From positions 124,001 to 188,000 of the forward strand of contig NZ_FNDP01000003.1 in assembly GCF_900100545.1 (NCBI RefSeq): a stretch of 64,000 bases of DNA, given 5' to 3'. The stretch's first letter is position 1. Every line of letters starts with the position of its first letter. The translations under genes were made by a program, and so were the position numbers. The stretch is from Pseudobutyrivibrio sp. 49. GTDB taxonomy: Bacteria > Bacillota > Clostridia > Lachnospirales > Lachnospiraceae. Of this stretch, positions 46,061 to 54,627 are shown in pieces. The notes under the pieces were generated by a model. That model had not been told where the DNA came from. It saw only the letters and a list, made by a program, of their open reading frames with translations, and made no database searches.

Positions 46061-47105
46061 TTAAATCCATAATAACTTTATTGGCGTCCAGTAATTTGCT
46101 GGATGCCATTTTTTCTTTTATTTCGTCGCGACGAGCATATACATCCTGTACGCTTGAAATAAGTAAATTCGATGTAAGAGTTTCCTCTTGAAGTACAGTT
46201 GAAAATCCCTGCTTCTCATAGCTTTCTGCGTTAAGAATCTGATCGCCACGGCTTGCCTTGGCAGAAAGTGGAATCAGGATGTTAGGAATCTTAAGTGCAA
46301 GAATCTCGCTGATTGAATTAGCACCTGCGCGGCTAATCATAATATCTGTCATAGCAAAAATGTCGTTAAGCTGTTCACTAATAAATTCATACTGTTGATA
46401 ACCAGCTTTACCAATGAGCTCATTGTTGATATTTCCTTTACCCACAAGGTGCACAATCTGGAACTTCTCAAGAAGAGTATCAAGTGATTCCCAAACTGCA
46501 TTATTAATGAAGCGAGAGCCAATGCTTCCACCCATAATGAGAAGAACAGGCTTTTCATTATTAAAACCGCAGAATGAAAGTCCGGCTTCCTTATTACCAG
46601 TGAAAAGCTCCTGACGAATAGGAGAACCAGTGTGTACAGCTTTTCCATCAGGAAGATACTTCATTGTCTCAGGGAAATTGCAGCAAACCTTGGTAGCAAA
46701 AGGGATAGCAAGCTTGTTTGCAAGACCTGGAGTCATATCTGATTCATGGATGATGGCTGGGATGTGCTGACGACCGGCAGCCATAACAACAGGGACAGAA
46801 ACGAAACCACCCTTTGAAAATACCACATCAGGCTTAAGATGCTTGAGAAGCTGATTGGCCTCTGAAAATCCCTTAATAACACGAAATGGATCAGTAAAAT
46901 TCTTCCAATCGTGATAGCGACGAAGTTTTCCGGAAGAAATACCATAATAGGTAATACCGGCGTTTTCAACCATCTTTTTTTCGATTCCATTATAGGAACC
47001 AATGTAGAATATCTCGTAACCTTCTTGTTTTAAATAAGGAACAAGAGCTAAATTTGGTGTGACATGACCAGCTGTACCGCCACCTGTCATTACTATTGTT
47101 TTCAT
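46041..47105 (-). CDS. murG: UDP-GlcNAc:lipid I GlcNAc transferase MurG
   Basis: A 354-residue membrane-associated glycosyltransferase that converts lipid I to lipid II. The N-terminal loop is GGGTAGHVTPNLAL, followed by HESDMTPGLANKLAI and the C-terminal donor site LIMGGSIGSRFINN and SRAGANSISEILAL. It is encoded alone on the - strand, outside any division cluster. A consensus-like promoter lies 60 nt upstream. Its end overlaps the HIT gene. Confidence 0.95.
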   Translation of the reverse strand: MKTIVMTGGGTAGHVTPNLALVPYLKQEGYEIFYIGSYNGIEKKMVENAGITYYGISSGKLRRYHDWKNFTDPFRVIKGFSEANQLLKHLKPDVVFSKGGFVSVPVVMAAGRQHIPAIIHESDMTPGLANKLAIPFATKVCCNFPETMKYLPDGKAVHTGSPIRQELFTGNKEAGLSFCGFNNEKPVLLIMGGSIGSRFINNAVWESLDTLLEKFQIVHLVGKGNINNELIGKAGYQQYEFISEQLNDIFAMTDIMISRAGANSISEILALKIPNILIPLSAKASRGDQILNAESYEKQGFSTVLQEETLTSNLLISSVQDVYARRDEIKEKMASSKLLDANKVIMDLIKSSAS

Positions 47106-47164
47106 ATGTAAATCCTCGATATTTTTTTAATGTGCAAGCCATGGTGAAAATGGCTACAAACACT

Positions 47165-47192
47165 ATAATATCAAGACTTCTTCAAATGTCAA
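47165..47192 (-). promoter_or_regulatory. Promoter of murG
   Basis: On the - strand TTGACA, 16-nt spacer, TATTAT. The -35 is a perfect match. Confidence 0.65.
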
Positions 47193-47208
47193 ATTGACGA
47201 AATTTGAC
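47188..47208. promoter_or_regulatory. 21-bp dyad across both -35 boxes of the murG and wall-hydrolase promoters
   Basis: GTCAAATT-GACGA-AATTTGAC, a perfect 8-bp inverted repeat. Each half includes most of one -35 box of the two divergent promoters, so part of the symmetry comes from the promoters themselves. Confidence 0.5.
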
Positions 47209-47232
47209 TTTTTTATGTAAGAATGTTATATT
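47204..47232 (+). promoter_or_regulatory. Promoter of the SH3/SleB-like hydrolase gene
   Basis: TTGACT, 17-nt spacer, TATATT, about 67 nt before the ATG. Confidence 0.65.
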
Positions 47233-47299
47233 ATCAAACGTAACAAGTTTGTAATATTTTGTATTTTTTGTAAAAGCTATATTAAATCAGCGGAGGATT

Positions 47300-48526
47300 A
47301 TGATTAGAAAAAGCAATACCATTTCTTCATTCTATACAAAGAACAAGAAATATTTAAACAAGCAAACCGTGCAGTCAGCAGCTCTATCGATGGCCATGGT
47401 ACTTTTAATCTCAGGAGCTGTAGTTTGTGCCCCTTCAGAAAGAAAGGTTACAACAGATGTTGATATTCAGCCAGCTAGTACAGCAGGTGTATTTTCTGCG
47501 GTTTCAGCAATGGAGCTCTCAGCTGGTGGTTCTGATTTGAACTATGCGTCTGCAGATGTTTCTGTAGTTGCAGCTACTTCAGATCAGGTTAAATTTGATG
47601 ATGATATTTATGATGAGTGGTCAGATAAGGTAATGGCAAAGGATATTAATGATTACCTTTCTATCCGCAAGGATGCTGATCAGGAGTCGGAGGTTATAGG
47701 CAAGCTTCGTCCAACAGACATTGCTACATTAATAGATGTATTTGATGGTTGGTACGAAATCGAGTCTGGAAATGCTCACGGTTTTGTTTCAGCAGATTAT
47801 TGTATTACAGGCATTGATGCATATGAGTATGCTTTAGATGTATGTGACACATATGCTACAACAGATGTTAATGGTCTTCGTATGAGAAGCGAGGCTTCAG
47901 AGGACTCAAAGATTGTCACAGTTGTTTCTAAGGGAACAAAGCTTGAAGTAAATGATGATGCAGAAGAAGTTGACGGCTGGGTAGCTGTTACTTCAGGAAA
48001 TAAGACAGGATATGTCAAAGCTGATTATGTAGATGTCGATATGGCTACTAGCGAAGCTATCACTCTTGAGGAAGAGGCGGCAGCTAAGAAAGCAGCTGAG
48101 GAAGCTGCAGCAAAGAAGGCCGCTGAGCAGGCTGCTATGGCAGAGCAGGCAAAGATTGCAGCAGCAGAAGCAGCTGCAGCAAAGCAGGCTATTATTACAT
48201 CGGCTGATGATGTTACTCTTCTTGCAGCAATCATTCAGATTGAATCAGGTAGTGAGTGCTACGAAGGTCAGGTAGCAGTAGGAGCTGTTGTTATGAACCG
48301 TGTTCTTAGTGGTTCATATGCTAATAATGTAGAGGGCGTTATCTTCCAGAAGGGCCAGTTTGCCACATCACGTATGTCTTCAGTTATTTCAAAGGGACCA
48401 AAGGCATCTTGCATTCAGGCTGCACAGGAAGCTATGGCAGGTTCAGATCCTACAGGTGGTCTTACACACTTTAGACGTGCTGGTTCAAAGGATGGACTTA
48501 TCATTGGAAACCACGTATTCTACTAA
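47300..48526 (+). CDS. Secreted cell wall hydrolase with SH3 domains and a SleB-like catalytic domain
   Basis: A 408-residue exported protein. An N-terminal hydrophobic segment (SAALSMAMVLLISGAVVCAP) acts as signal or anchor. Two bacterial SH3-type domains follow (YLSIRKDADQESEVIGKL and LRMRSEASEDSKIVTVV), then an Ala/Glu/Lys-rich helical linker at about residues 252-295, then a SleB/CwlJ hydrolase domain (LLAAIIQIESGSECYEGQ, VAVGAVVMNRV, FQKGQFATSRM). It probably cleaves peptidoglycan during growth. It is divergent from murG. Confidence 0.9.
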   Translation: MIRKSNTISSFYTKNKKYLNKQTVQSAALSMAMVLLISGAVVCAPSERKVTTDVDIQPASTAGVFSAVSAMELSAGGSDLNYASADVSVVAATSDQVKFDDDIYDEWSDKVMAKDINDYLSIRKDADQESEVIGKLRPTDIATLIDVFDGWYEIESGNAHGFVSADYCITGIDAYEYALDVCDTYATTDVNGLRMRSEASEDSKIVTVVSKGTKLEVNDDAEEVDGWVAVTSGNKTGYVKADYVDVDMATSEAITLEEEAAAKKAAEEAAAKKAAEQAAMAEQAKIAAAEAAAAKQAIITSADDVTLLAAIIQIESGSECYEGQVAVGAVVMNRVLSGSYANNVEGVIFQKGQFATSRMSSVISKGPKASCIQAAQEAMAGSDPTGGLTHFRRAGSKDGLIIGNHVFY

Positions 48527-48552
48527 AAATTTAAATAATGTATAAAAATTTT

Positions 48553-48581
48553 GCTCTTGGGCTTTACCCAAGAGCTTTTTT
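48553..48581 (+). terminator. Intrinsic terminator of the wall hydrolase gene
   Basis: A 9-bp stem GCTCTTGGG / CCCAAGAGC with loop CTTTA, then TTTTTT. Confidence 0.93.
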
Positions 48582-48591
48582 AATATATACT
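48563..48591 (+). promoter_or_regulatory. Possible argF promoter inside the upstream terminator
   Basis: TTTACC, 17-nt spacer, TATACT. The -35 is only a partial match and lies in the terminator hairpin. Confidence 0.35.
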
Positions 48592-48611
48592 GTATAAAAA
48601 TCCATAGTGAA

Positions 48612-48625
48612 TGAATATTTATACA
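48612..48625 (+). promoter_or_regulatory. Candidate ARG box (ArgR/AhrC operator) upstream of argF
   Basis: TGAATATTTATACA matches the known ARG box core TGAAT-WWWW-ATTCA at 13 of 14 positions. It lies ~20 nt before the argF start, just after the predicted promoter, which fits arginine repression. Confidence 0.45.
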
Positions 48626-48644
48626 TGAACAAAGGAGGTACGTT

Positions 48645-49640
48645 ATGGACTTAAAGGGAAAGAACTTTTTAAAGATGTTGGACTTCACACCTGAGGAAAT
48701 CAATGGTTTGATTGATTTGTCTTTACAGCTTAAGGCAGAGAAGAAACAGGGAAAGTCACAGAAGAACTATATGGCTGGAAAAAATATTGCATTAATATTT
48801 GAAAAGACATCTACACGTACCCGTTGTTCTTTTGAAGTGGCAGCTTATGATATGGGCGCAAATGTTACTTATCTAGATCCATCTGGCTCACAGATTGGAA
48901 AGAAGGAGTCAATTGCCGATACAGCACGTGTACTTGGTCGCATGTACGACGGTATTGAATATCGTGGTTTTGAACAGACCATCGTAGAGGATTTGGCTAA
49001 ATATGCAGGAGTGCCTGTATGGAATGGTCTTACCAACGAGTCTCATCCAACACAGATGATAGCAGATATGATGACAATCAAAGAGCATTTTGGAAAGCTT
49101 AAAGGAATTAAGTTTGTATATATGGGCGATGCCCGTTATAATATGGGTAACTCACTTATGGTCACATGTGCAAAACTGGGTATGGATTTTGTGGCTTGCA
49201 CAAATAAGAAATATTTCCCAGAGGCATCATTGGTAGAAAAATGCCAGAGCATTGCAAAGGAGACCGGTGCTACAATTACTCTTACAGAGAATGTGGCTGA
49301 GGGTTGCAAGGATGCTGATGTGGTATATACTGATGTATGGGTATCAATGGGAGAGCCTGACGAGGTATGGGAGGAACGTATCAAAGAGCTTTCGCCTTAT
49401 CAGGTTAATGCCAAGGCATTTGCATATGCAAAGAAGGATGCAAAGTTTATGCACTGTCTTCCAGCATTCCATGATTTAAATACCACCATCGGTAAAGAGA
49501 TTCATAAGAAGTTTGGAATCGACTGTATGGAAGTTACAGACGAAATATTTGAAAGTGAGCGTTCAATAGTCTTCGATGAAGCTGAGAATCGTATGCACTC
49601 AATCAAGGCTGTTATGTACGCAACATTAGGAAATGCTTAA
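48645..49640 (+). CDS. argF: Ornithine carbamoyltransferase
   Basis: A 331-residue transcarbamylase that forms citrulline from ornithine and carbamoyl phosphate. The carbamoyl-phosphate loop [13 protein letters not shown], the [11 protein letters not shown] segment and the catalytic HCLPAFHD are all present. It could serve arginine synthesis or, as arcB, catabolism; the ARG-box-like site and absence of arcA nearby favour synthesis. AAGGAGG lies 7 nt before the ATG. It overlaps birA by 8 nt. Confidence 0.93.
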   Translation: MDLKGKNFLKMLDFTPEEINGLIDLSLQLKAEKKQGKSQKNYMAGKNIALIFEKTSTRTRCSFEVAAYDMGANVTYLDPSGSQIGKKESIADTARVLGRMYDGIEYRGFEQTIVEDLAKYAGVPVWNGLTNESHPTQMIADMMTIKEHFGKLKGIKFVYMGDARYNMGNSLMVTCAKLGMDFVACTNKKYFPEASLVEKCQSIAKETGATITLTENVAEGCKDADVVYTDVWVSMGEPDEVWEERIKELSPYQVNAKAFAYAKKDAKFMHCLPAFHDLNTTIGKEIHKKFGIDCMEVTDEIFESERSIVFDEAENRMHSIKAVMYATLGNA

Positions 49641-50403
49641 CGAAATTAGATATGAGTATTTTGAATCGGTAGATTCAACCAACGATAGAATTAAATCACG
49701 AGCCCATGAGGAAGAGTCTCAAGGGCTCGTGATTTCTGCTGGTCAGCAAACTGCAGGAAAGGGACGTATAGGAAGAAAGTGGGAGTCACCATCCCATGAT
49801 TCTATTGCTACTTCAATGTTGCTAAGACCAGATGAGATAAAGCTTGAAGCCATACCTACGATTACTGTTGTGGCGGCCATGGCTGTTAGAGATGCCCTGT
49901 ATCGTATATACGGATTAGATGGACAGATAAAGTGGCCAAACGACATCGTCATCGGTGGAAAGAAAATCTGCGGAATACTTACCGAGATGGAGATGAAGGA
50001 TAATAAAGTCTGGTTTGTTGTAGTTGGCATTGGCGTAAATGTACACAACCGTACCTTCCCAGAAGACATTGCCTTCAAGGCTACATCAGTAGATTTAGAG
50101 CTGGAAAAAGTAGGTGGCGGACAAGGTCATAGAGAAGAACTTACAAAAGAGATATGGAATAGTTTCAAAAAGTATTATAATATCTTCATTGAGACACAAG
50201 ATATGACAGGGCTTAAGGAAGAATATGAGAAGCATCTTGCCAATCGCGGTAATCGTGTTAGAATAGAAGACCATGAGAACTCTTACGAGGCAGTTGCCAT
50301 TGGTATTAATGAAAAGGGGGAGCTGATTGTAGAGGTGGACAGCGAAGAAAGGATAATCCGCACCGGAGAAGTTTCGGTACGTGGAATATATGGATACGTA
50401 TAA
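49633..50403 (+). CDS. birA: Biotin--[acetyl-CoA-carboxylase] ligase, without DNA-binding domain
   Basis: A 256-residue biotin protein ligase. The biotinyl-AMP loop [12 protein letters not shown], the [19 protein letters not shown] core by its KWPNDI and CGILTE parts, and [10 protein letters not shown] are intact. It lacks the N-terminal helix-turn-helix of class II BirA, so it is an enzyme only. The C-terminal SH3-like cap ([12 protein letters not shown] and onward) is present. It begins in the argF end and shares one base with the next start. Confidence 0.93.
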   Translation: MLNEIRYEYFESVDSTNDRIKSRAHEEESQGLVISAGQQTAGKGRIGRKWESPSHDSIATSMLLRPDEIKLEAIPTITVVAAMAVRDALYRIYGLDGQIKWPNDIVIGGKKICGILTEMEMKDNKVWFVVVGIGVNVHNRTFPEDIAFKATSVDLELEKVGGGQGHREELTKEIWNSFKKYYNIFIETQDMTGLKEEYEKHLANRGNRVRIEDHENSYEAVAIGINEKGELIVEVDSEERIIRTGEVSVRGIYGYV

Positions 50404-50729
50404 TGGAAGATGAAGTAGTACTTTGTGGCGCCAGCTGCTACACTAAAAAATATTATTTAAATCCAGATTTCGAGGGACTCCCTCCAATGGTAAAGGATGA
50501 GCTGAAAATTATGTGCGTTATGTACACAGAGGAGGTCAGCGGTACCATCCAGATGATTTATGATGAGGACGGTAGCCTTCGCATTCAGGTAGATCACAAT
50601 GAGGATGACCTTCTCTATGATGAGATTGGGTCAGCCTTGATAGTAAAGCGAATGCAAAGAGAGCGCGAGGAATTATTCGAGGCGCTTGAAACATATTATA
50701 AAGTAGTATTCTTAGGGGAGGGCATGTAG
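50403..50729 (+). CDS. Small conserved protein (DUF6145-like)
   Basis: A 108-residue acidic protein with no signal or membrane segment. From memory it resembles the DUF6145 group of Lachnospiraceae (VVLCGASCYTKKYYLNPDF, GLPPMVKDELKIMCVMYTEE). It looks like a mixed alpha/beta fold with a long C-terminal helix. It lies between birA and coaX with no gaps (overlap 1 nt, gap 0), so it is part of this cofactor operon. Its function is unknown. Confidence 0.7.
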   Translation: MEDEVVLCGASCYTKKYYLNPDFEGLPPMVKDELKIMCVMYTEEVSGTIQMIYDEDGSLRIQVDHNEDDLLYDEIGSALIVKRMQREREELFEALETYYKVVFLGEGM

Positions 50730-51500
50730 ATGCTTCTTACAATTGACGTTGGAAATACAAATATCACTTTAGGTGTTTTTGATGGCGAGGAGCTTTTAGG
50801 AAGCTTCCGTGTTACTACAAAGATTAACCGTACATCAGACGAATTCGGAATCACCTTCCGCGAGATTCTTCGTTCAAACAACTTGGATTATACAAAGATT
50901 GATGATGTAATTATTGCATCCGTTGTTCCTAACGTAATGCACTCTCTTACAAGTTCAATCATTAAGTATTTTGATATTCAGCCTATCATTGTTGAGGCTG
51001 GAATTAAGACAGGTATCAGAATTGCTACAGAAAATCCTAAGCAGATTGGTGCAGACCGTATCGTTGATGCAGCAGGTGCTTACGAGCTTTATGGTGGACC
51101 AGTTCTTGTACTTGACTTTGGAACAGCTACCACTTATGATTTGGTGGATGCAAATGGAGCATTCGTTTCTGGAGTTACAGCACCTGGTATTCGTATCAGC
51201 GCGAAGGCCCTTTGGGAAGATGCTGCTAAGCTTCCAGAAATTGAGATTAAGAAGCCTGAGAAGATTCTTGCAAAGGAAACAATATCTTCTATGCAGGCAG
51301 GTCTTGTGTATGGACAGATTGGTCAGACAGAATATATAGTTAAGAATATGATTAAAGAAAGTGGTTATGAGAATGTTAAGGTTGTAGCTACAGGTGGTCT
51401 TGGAAATCTTATTTCTAGCGAGACTCAGTGCATCGATATTTACAACCCAAACCTTACACTTTACGGTATGAAGTTTATTTACGATAAGCAGAAGAAATAA
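50730..51500 (+). CDS. coaX: Type III pantothenate kinase
   Basis: A 256-residue ASKHA-fold kinase that phosphorylates pantothenate, the first step of coenzyme A synthesis. The phosphate loop [14 protein letters not shown], the [18 protein letters not shown] segment and [12 protein letters not shown] are the family landmarks. Type III kinases are not feedback-inhibited by CoA. It follows the DUF gene without a gap and precedes dusB by 8 nt. Confidence 0.95.
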   Translation: MLLTIDVGNTNITLGVFDGEELLGSFRVTTKINRTSDEFGITFREILRSNNLDYTKIDDVIIASVVPNVMHSLTSSIIKYFDIQPIIVEAGIKTGIRIATENPKQIGADRIVDAAGAYELYGGPVLVLDFGTATTYDLVDANGAFVSGVTAPGIRISAKALWEDAAKLPEIEIKKPEKILAKETISSMQAGLVYGQIGQTEYIVKNMIKESGYENVKVVATGGLGNLISSETQCIDIYNPNLTLYGMKFIYDKQKK

Positions 51501-51508
51501 TCGAGTTT

Positions 51509-52492
51509 ATGATAGAAAAATTACAAATTGGAAATGTAACTTTAGAAAACAATTTGATTTTGGCACCAATGGCAGGCGTAACAGACCTGCCATTTCGTTT
51601 GCTATGCAAGGAACAGGGAGCAGCCCTTTGTTGCATGGAAATGGTCAGTGCCAAAGGGATTATGTATAACAATAAAAATACAGAAAGCCTGCTCACTGTT
51701 GATGAGCGTGAGCGACCTGTCAGCCTACAGCTTTTTGGTTCCGACCCTGAGATTATGGGAGCCATGGCTGCAAAGATTGAGCACAGAAATTTTGATATTT
51801 TAGATATCAATATGGGATGCCCAGTGCCAAAGGTTGTTAATAATGGTGATGGCTCTGCCCTTATGAAAAATCCAGTATTTGCTGGAAAAATCATCGAGAG
51901 CATGGTAAAGGCAATTAATAAGCCTGTTACTGTTAAGATTCGAAAGGGATTTGACGATGAACATGTTAACGCAGTAGAGATGGCGCATGTGGCTCAGGAA
52001 TCCGGTGCAGCAGCAGTGGCAGTTCACGGTAGAACTCGCGAACAGTTTTACTCAGGCAAGGCTGATTGGAGCATCATCGCAGATGTAAAGGCTGCAGTAA
52101 ACATTCCTGTAATTGGAAATGGTGATATCCTTGATGCAAAGGATGTTATCGCAATGAAGGAGCAGACTAATTGTGATGGCTTTATGATAGGCAGAGGAGC
52201 TCAGGGAAATCCATGGATTTTCCATCAGATTCTCCATTACTTCGAGACAGGAGATATTATTGGAAAGCCTCCTATGGAAGAGATGGTAAAGACTATGCTT
52301 CGTCATGCAAAGCTGCAGATTGAATTTAAGGGAGACTACCTTGGAATCAGGGAAATGCGAAAGCATGCAGCCTGGTATACCGCAGGATACAAAGGGGCCA
52401 GCAAGCTCCGTGGGGCAATAAATAATGTTGAGTCATATGATGATTTAGAAAAACTTTTTGAAAGTTTTATGAACCAATATGGGAATTCTTGA
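51509..52492 (+). CDS. dusB: tRNA-dihydrouridine synthase
   Basis: A 327-residue FMN enzyme that reduces uridine to dihydrouridine in the tRNA D-loop. It has LAPMAGVTDLPFR, the catalytic Cys in NMGCPVPKVVNNGDGSALM, by its core GCPVPKV, and GRTREQFYSGKADW and IGRGAQGNPWIF. It belongs to the DusB-type clade. Its stop codon overlaps the -35 of the greA promoter. It ends the argF-birA-coaX cluster; no terminator is seen. Confidence 0.94.
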   Translation: MIEKLQIGNVTLENNLILAPMAGVTDLPFRLLCKEQGAALCCMEMVSAKGIMYNNKNTESLLTVDERERPVSLQLFGSDPEIMGAMAAKIEHRNFDILDINMGCPVPKVVNNGDGSALMKNPVFAGKIIESMVKAINKPVTVKIRKGFDDEHVNAVEMAHVAQESGAAAVAVHGRTREQFYSGKADWSIIADVKAAVNIPVIGNGDILDAKDVIAMKEQTNCDGFMIGRGAQGNPWIFHQILHYFETGDIIGKPPMEEMVKTMLRHAKLQIEFKGDYLGIREMRKHAAWYTAGYKGASKLRGAINNVESYDDLEKLFESFMNQYGNS

Positions 52493-52517
52493 CATCAATA
52501 TGTGTGTGGCTTATAAT
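52489..52517 (+). promoter_or_regulatory. Consensus sigma-A promoter of greA
   Basis: TTGACA, 17-nt spacer, TATAAT: perfect in both boxes and spacing. Confidence 0.9.
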
Positions 52518-52541
52518 TCAAAAAGTTACTAAGATTTAGAG

Positions 52542-52561
52542 GGATTTTATGCGTAAAATCC
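52542..52561 (+). other. Leader hairpin of greA
   Basis: GGATTTTA-TGCG-TAAAATCC, a perfect 8-bp stem with a tetraloop, about 20 nt downstream of the predicted start of transcription. It has no T run. It may affect mRNA stability or translation. Confidence 0.6.
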
Positions 52562-52594
52562 ATTGAAAAATACATCCGATTGGAGAGGAAAATT

Positions 52595-53074
52595 ATGGAA
52601 GCAAAGAAGAATTTACTTACAGCCGAAGGACTTAAAGTATTAGAGGATGAGCTTGAGGATCTCAAGGTCAATAAACGTAAAGAAGTATCTCAGAAGATTA
52701 AGGAAGCCAGAGAGCAGGGTGACCTTTCAGAGAACGCTGAGTACGATGCAGCTAAGGATGAGCAGAGAGATATCGAAGCTCGTATCGAAGAAATCGAGAA
52801 GATTCTTAAGAATGCTGAGGTCGTTACAGACGAGCATGACACAAAGAATATTAACATCGGTTGGACAGTTACACTTCTTGATGTAGAGTTCGACGAGGAA
52901 GTTGAGTATAGAATCGTTGGTTCTACAGAGGCTAACAGCCTTAAGGGCAAGATTTCAAACGAGTCTCCAGTTGGTAAGGCTATTCTTGGACACAAGAAGG
53001 GCGATACAGTTACAGTTGAGACTGAAGCTGGTGAGTTCCAGTACAAGATTCTTGCAGCAAAGAAGTCTAAGTAA
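52595..53074 (+). CDS. greA: Transcription elongation factor GreA
   Basis: A 159-residue canonical GreA. The N-terminal coiled coil (LTAEGLKVLEDELEDLK) carries the acidic tip QGDLSENAEYDAAKDEQ, and the C-terminal domain has NSLKGKISNESPVGKAILGH. It rescues backtracked RNA polymerase. The ATG at 52595 follows GGAGAGG; a TTG 15 nt earlier overlaps that site. This copy is closer to the family norm than the one at 3.9 kb. A strong promoter and terminator make it a single-gene unit. Confidence 0.96.
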   Translation: MEAKKNLLTAEGLKVLEDELEDLKVNKRKEVSQKIKEAREQGDLSENAEYDAAKDEQRDIEARIEEIEKILKNAEVVTDEHDTKNINIGWTVTLLDVEFDEEVEYRIVGSTEANSLKGKISNESPVGKAILGHKKGDTVTVETEAGEFQYKILAAKKSK

Positions 53075-53088
53075 TTTATGTGATTTAT

Positions 53089-53124
53089 GGCGTCACAACC
53101 CGATGGGTTGTGGCGCCTTTTTTT
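53089..53124 (+). terminator. Intrinsic terminator of greA
   Basis: A 13-bp stem GGCGTCACAACCC / GGGTTGTGGCGCC with one G-U and loop GAT, followed by T7. Confidence 0.94.
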
Positions 53125-53141
53125 CTTACAAGGAGGACAAA

Positions 53142-54527
53142 ATGCTAGCAAAATTTAAAAAGACATTTATTGGTGATAAAGCTTTTTACAGGAGATACAT
53201 TTTTCTTGCAACTCCTATGATTATCCAAAACTTCATTACAAACTTTGTAAGCTTTTTGGATAACATTATGGTAGGCCAGCTTGGACAGGAAGCAATCTCT
53301 GCCGTCGCAACAGTTAACCAGCTACACTTTGTATTTGCATTAGCAATATTTGGTGCAGCCTCAGCAGGAAGTATTTATGGCGCTCAGTATTTTGGAAAGG
53401 GAGACCACAAAGGTCATATGTACACTTTCCGCTTTAAGCTTTATGCGACTCTGCTGGCAACCTTCGTAGGTATTCTGATTTTCAATGTATTTGGTAGTCA
53501 GCTGATTTCACTTTTCCTTACAGAAAGTGAAGGTGCATCACCAGAGCTTGCTTTGGAATACGGTCTCCAGTATCTATCAATAATCCTTGTGGGACTTATA
53601 CCATTTGCAGTAAATCAGGCCTATGCTACAAATATCAAAGAAACAGGTCAGACAGTAGTTCCTATGGTGGCAGGTATGGTTGCGGTAGCAACAAACGCTA
53701 TCTTGGATTATTGCTTAATCTTTGGTTTTGGACCATTCCCAGAGATGGGTGTAAGAGGTGCAGCTCTTGCTACAGTTATAGCCAGATACATAGAGTGTGC
53801 AATCGTATTGATATGGGCACATTCTCATAGGGAGCTCAATAGATATCTGGAGGGAGCCTATACAGGATTTGGTTTGCCAGCAAACGTATTAAGACAGATT
53901 CTTATAAAAGGCGCACCACTTATGCTTAACGAAGTGCTTTGGGCAGCAGGTATGAGTATGGTTACTCAAAGTTACTCAGTAAGAGGAATGAACGTACTGA
54001 CAGCACTTAGTATGTCAAACACTATAGCGAACCTTTTCAACATTGTATTCATTCAGCTTGGTGCGTGCATCAGCATTGTTGTTGGTCAGTACTTGGGAGC
54101 TGGTGAATTGGAAGAGGCAAAGGATGCAGATAATAAGATGATAGCTTTCAGTGTATTCTGCTGTACAATCATGGCTATTATGATGTTTGCATTTGGAGGT
54201 CTGTTCCCACGTATATACAACGTTGCGCCAGAGATTCGCTCTCTTGCAACAAGATTTATTGCAGTGGCAGCCATTTGGATGCCTTCCTGCAGCTTTAGTC
54301 ACTGCTCATATTTTACACTTCGTTCAGGTGGAAAGACTCTTGTTACATTCCTTTTCGACTCAGTGTTTACATGGGTTATAGTTGCACCATGTGCATTTGT
54401 TTTGGCTCATTATACTGGTCTTGGAATCGTATGGGTTTACTTCCTTGTACAGGGTACAGAGCTTATCAAAAACATCATGGGATACTTCATGGTGAAGAGT
54501 GACGTTTGGCTTGTACAGATGGTTTAG
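53142..54527 (+). CDS. MATE-family efflux transporter
   Basis: A 461-residue MATE transporter with 12 hydrophobic segments. The two halves begin with related text: FLATPMIIQNFITNFVSFLD-MVGQLG and LIKGAPLMLNEVLWAAGMS. It exports cationic drugs or metabolites in exchange for Na+ or H+. The ATG at 53142 follows AAGGAGG; the longer open frame runs back through greA and its terminator and is not coding. No separate promoter is clear, so read-through from greA is possible. Confidence 0.9.
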   Translation: MLAKFKKTFIGDKAFYRRYIFLATPMIIQNFITNFVSFLDNIMVGQLGQEAISAVATVNQLHFVFALAIFGAASAGSIYGAQYFGKGDHKGHMYTFRFKLYATLLATFVGILIFNVFGSQLISLFLTESEGASPELALEYGLQYLSIILVGLIPFAVNQAYATNIKETGQTVVPMVAGMVAVATNAILDYCLIFGFGPFPEMGVRGAALATVIARYIECAIVLIWAHSHRELNRYLEGAYTGFGLPANVLRQILIKGAPLMLNEVLWAAGMSMVTQSYSVRGMNVLTALSMSNTIANLFNIVFIQLGACISIVVGQYLGAGELEEAKDADNKMIAFSVFCCTIMAIMMFAFGGLFPRIYNVAPEIRSLATRFIAVAAIWMPSCSFSHCSYFTLRSGGKTLVTFLFDSVFTWVIVAPCAFVLAHYTGLGIVWVYFLVQGTELIKNIMGYFMVKSDVWLVQMV

Positions 54528-54534
54528 TACGCCC

Positions 54535-54564
54535 TTGACACCTAGAGTTTTCTAGGTCTATAAT
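54535..54564 (+). promoter_or_regulatory. Consensus lysS promoter with a palindromic operator in the spacer
   Basis: TTGACA at 54535-54540, 18-nt spacer, TATAAT at 54559-54564: both boxes are perfect. The segment 54540-54557 is a perfect inverted repeat ACCTAGA-GTTT-TCTAGGT that fills the spacer, which is a typical place for a repressor or MerR-type activator to bind. Confidence 0.7.
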
Positions 54565-54627
54565 TGAATGACTTTTTATGTAATTACTAATCTAATTAAA
54601 TATATATGAAATAACAAAGGAGAAAAT

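Noticed and set aside
52902-53141. N-terminal extension of the MATE transporter reading through greA and its terminator
   Set aside because: The strong AAGGAGG before ATG 53142, and the fact that the extra region is greA in another frame, show that the protein starts at 53142.
54565-54627. T-box leader upstream of lysS
   Set aside because: The leader is ~57 nt with no specifier loop or TGGNACC-type T-box sequence.
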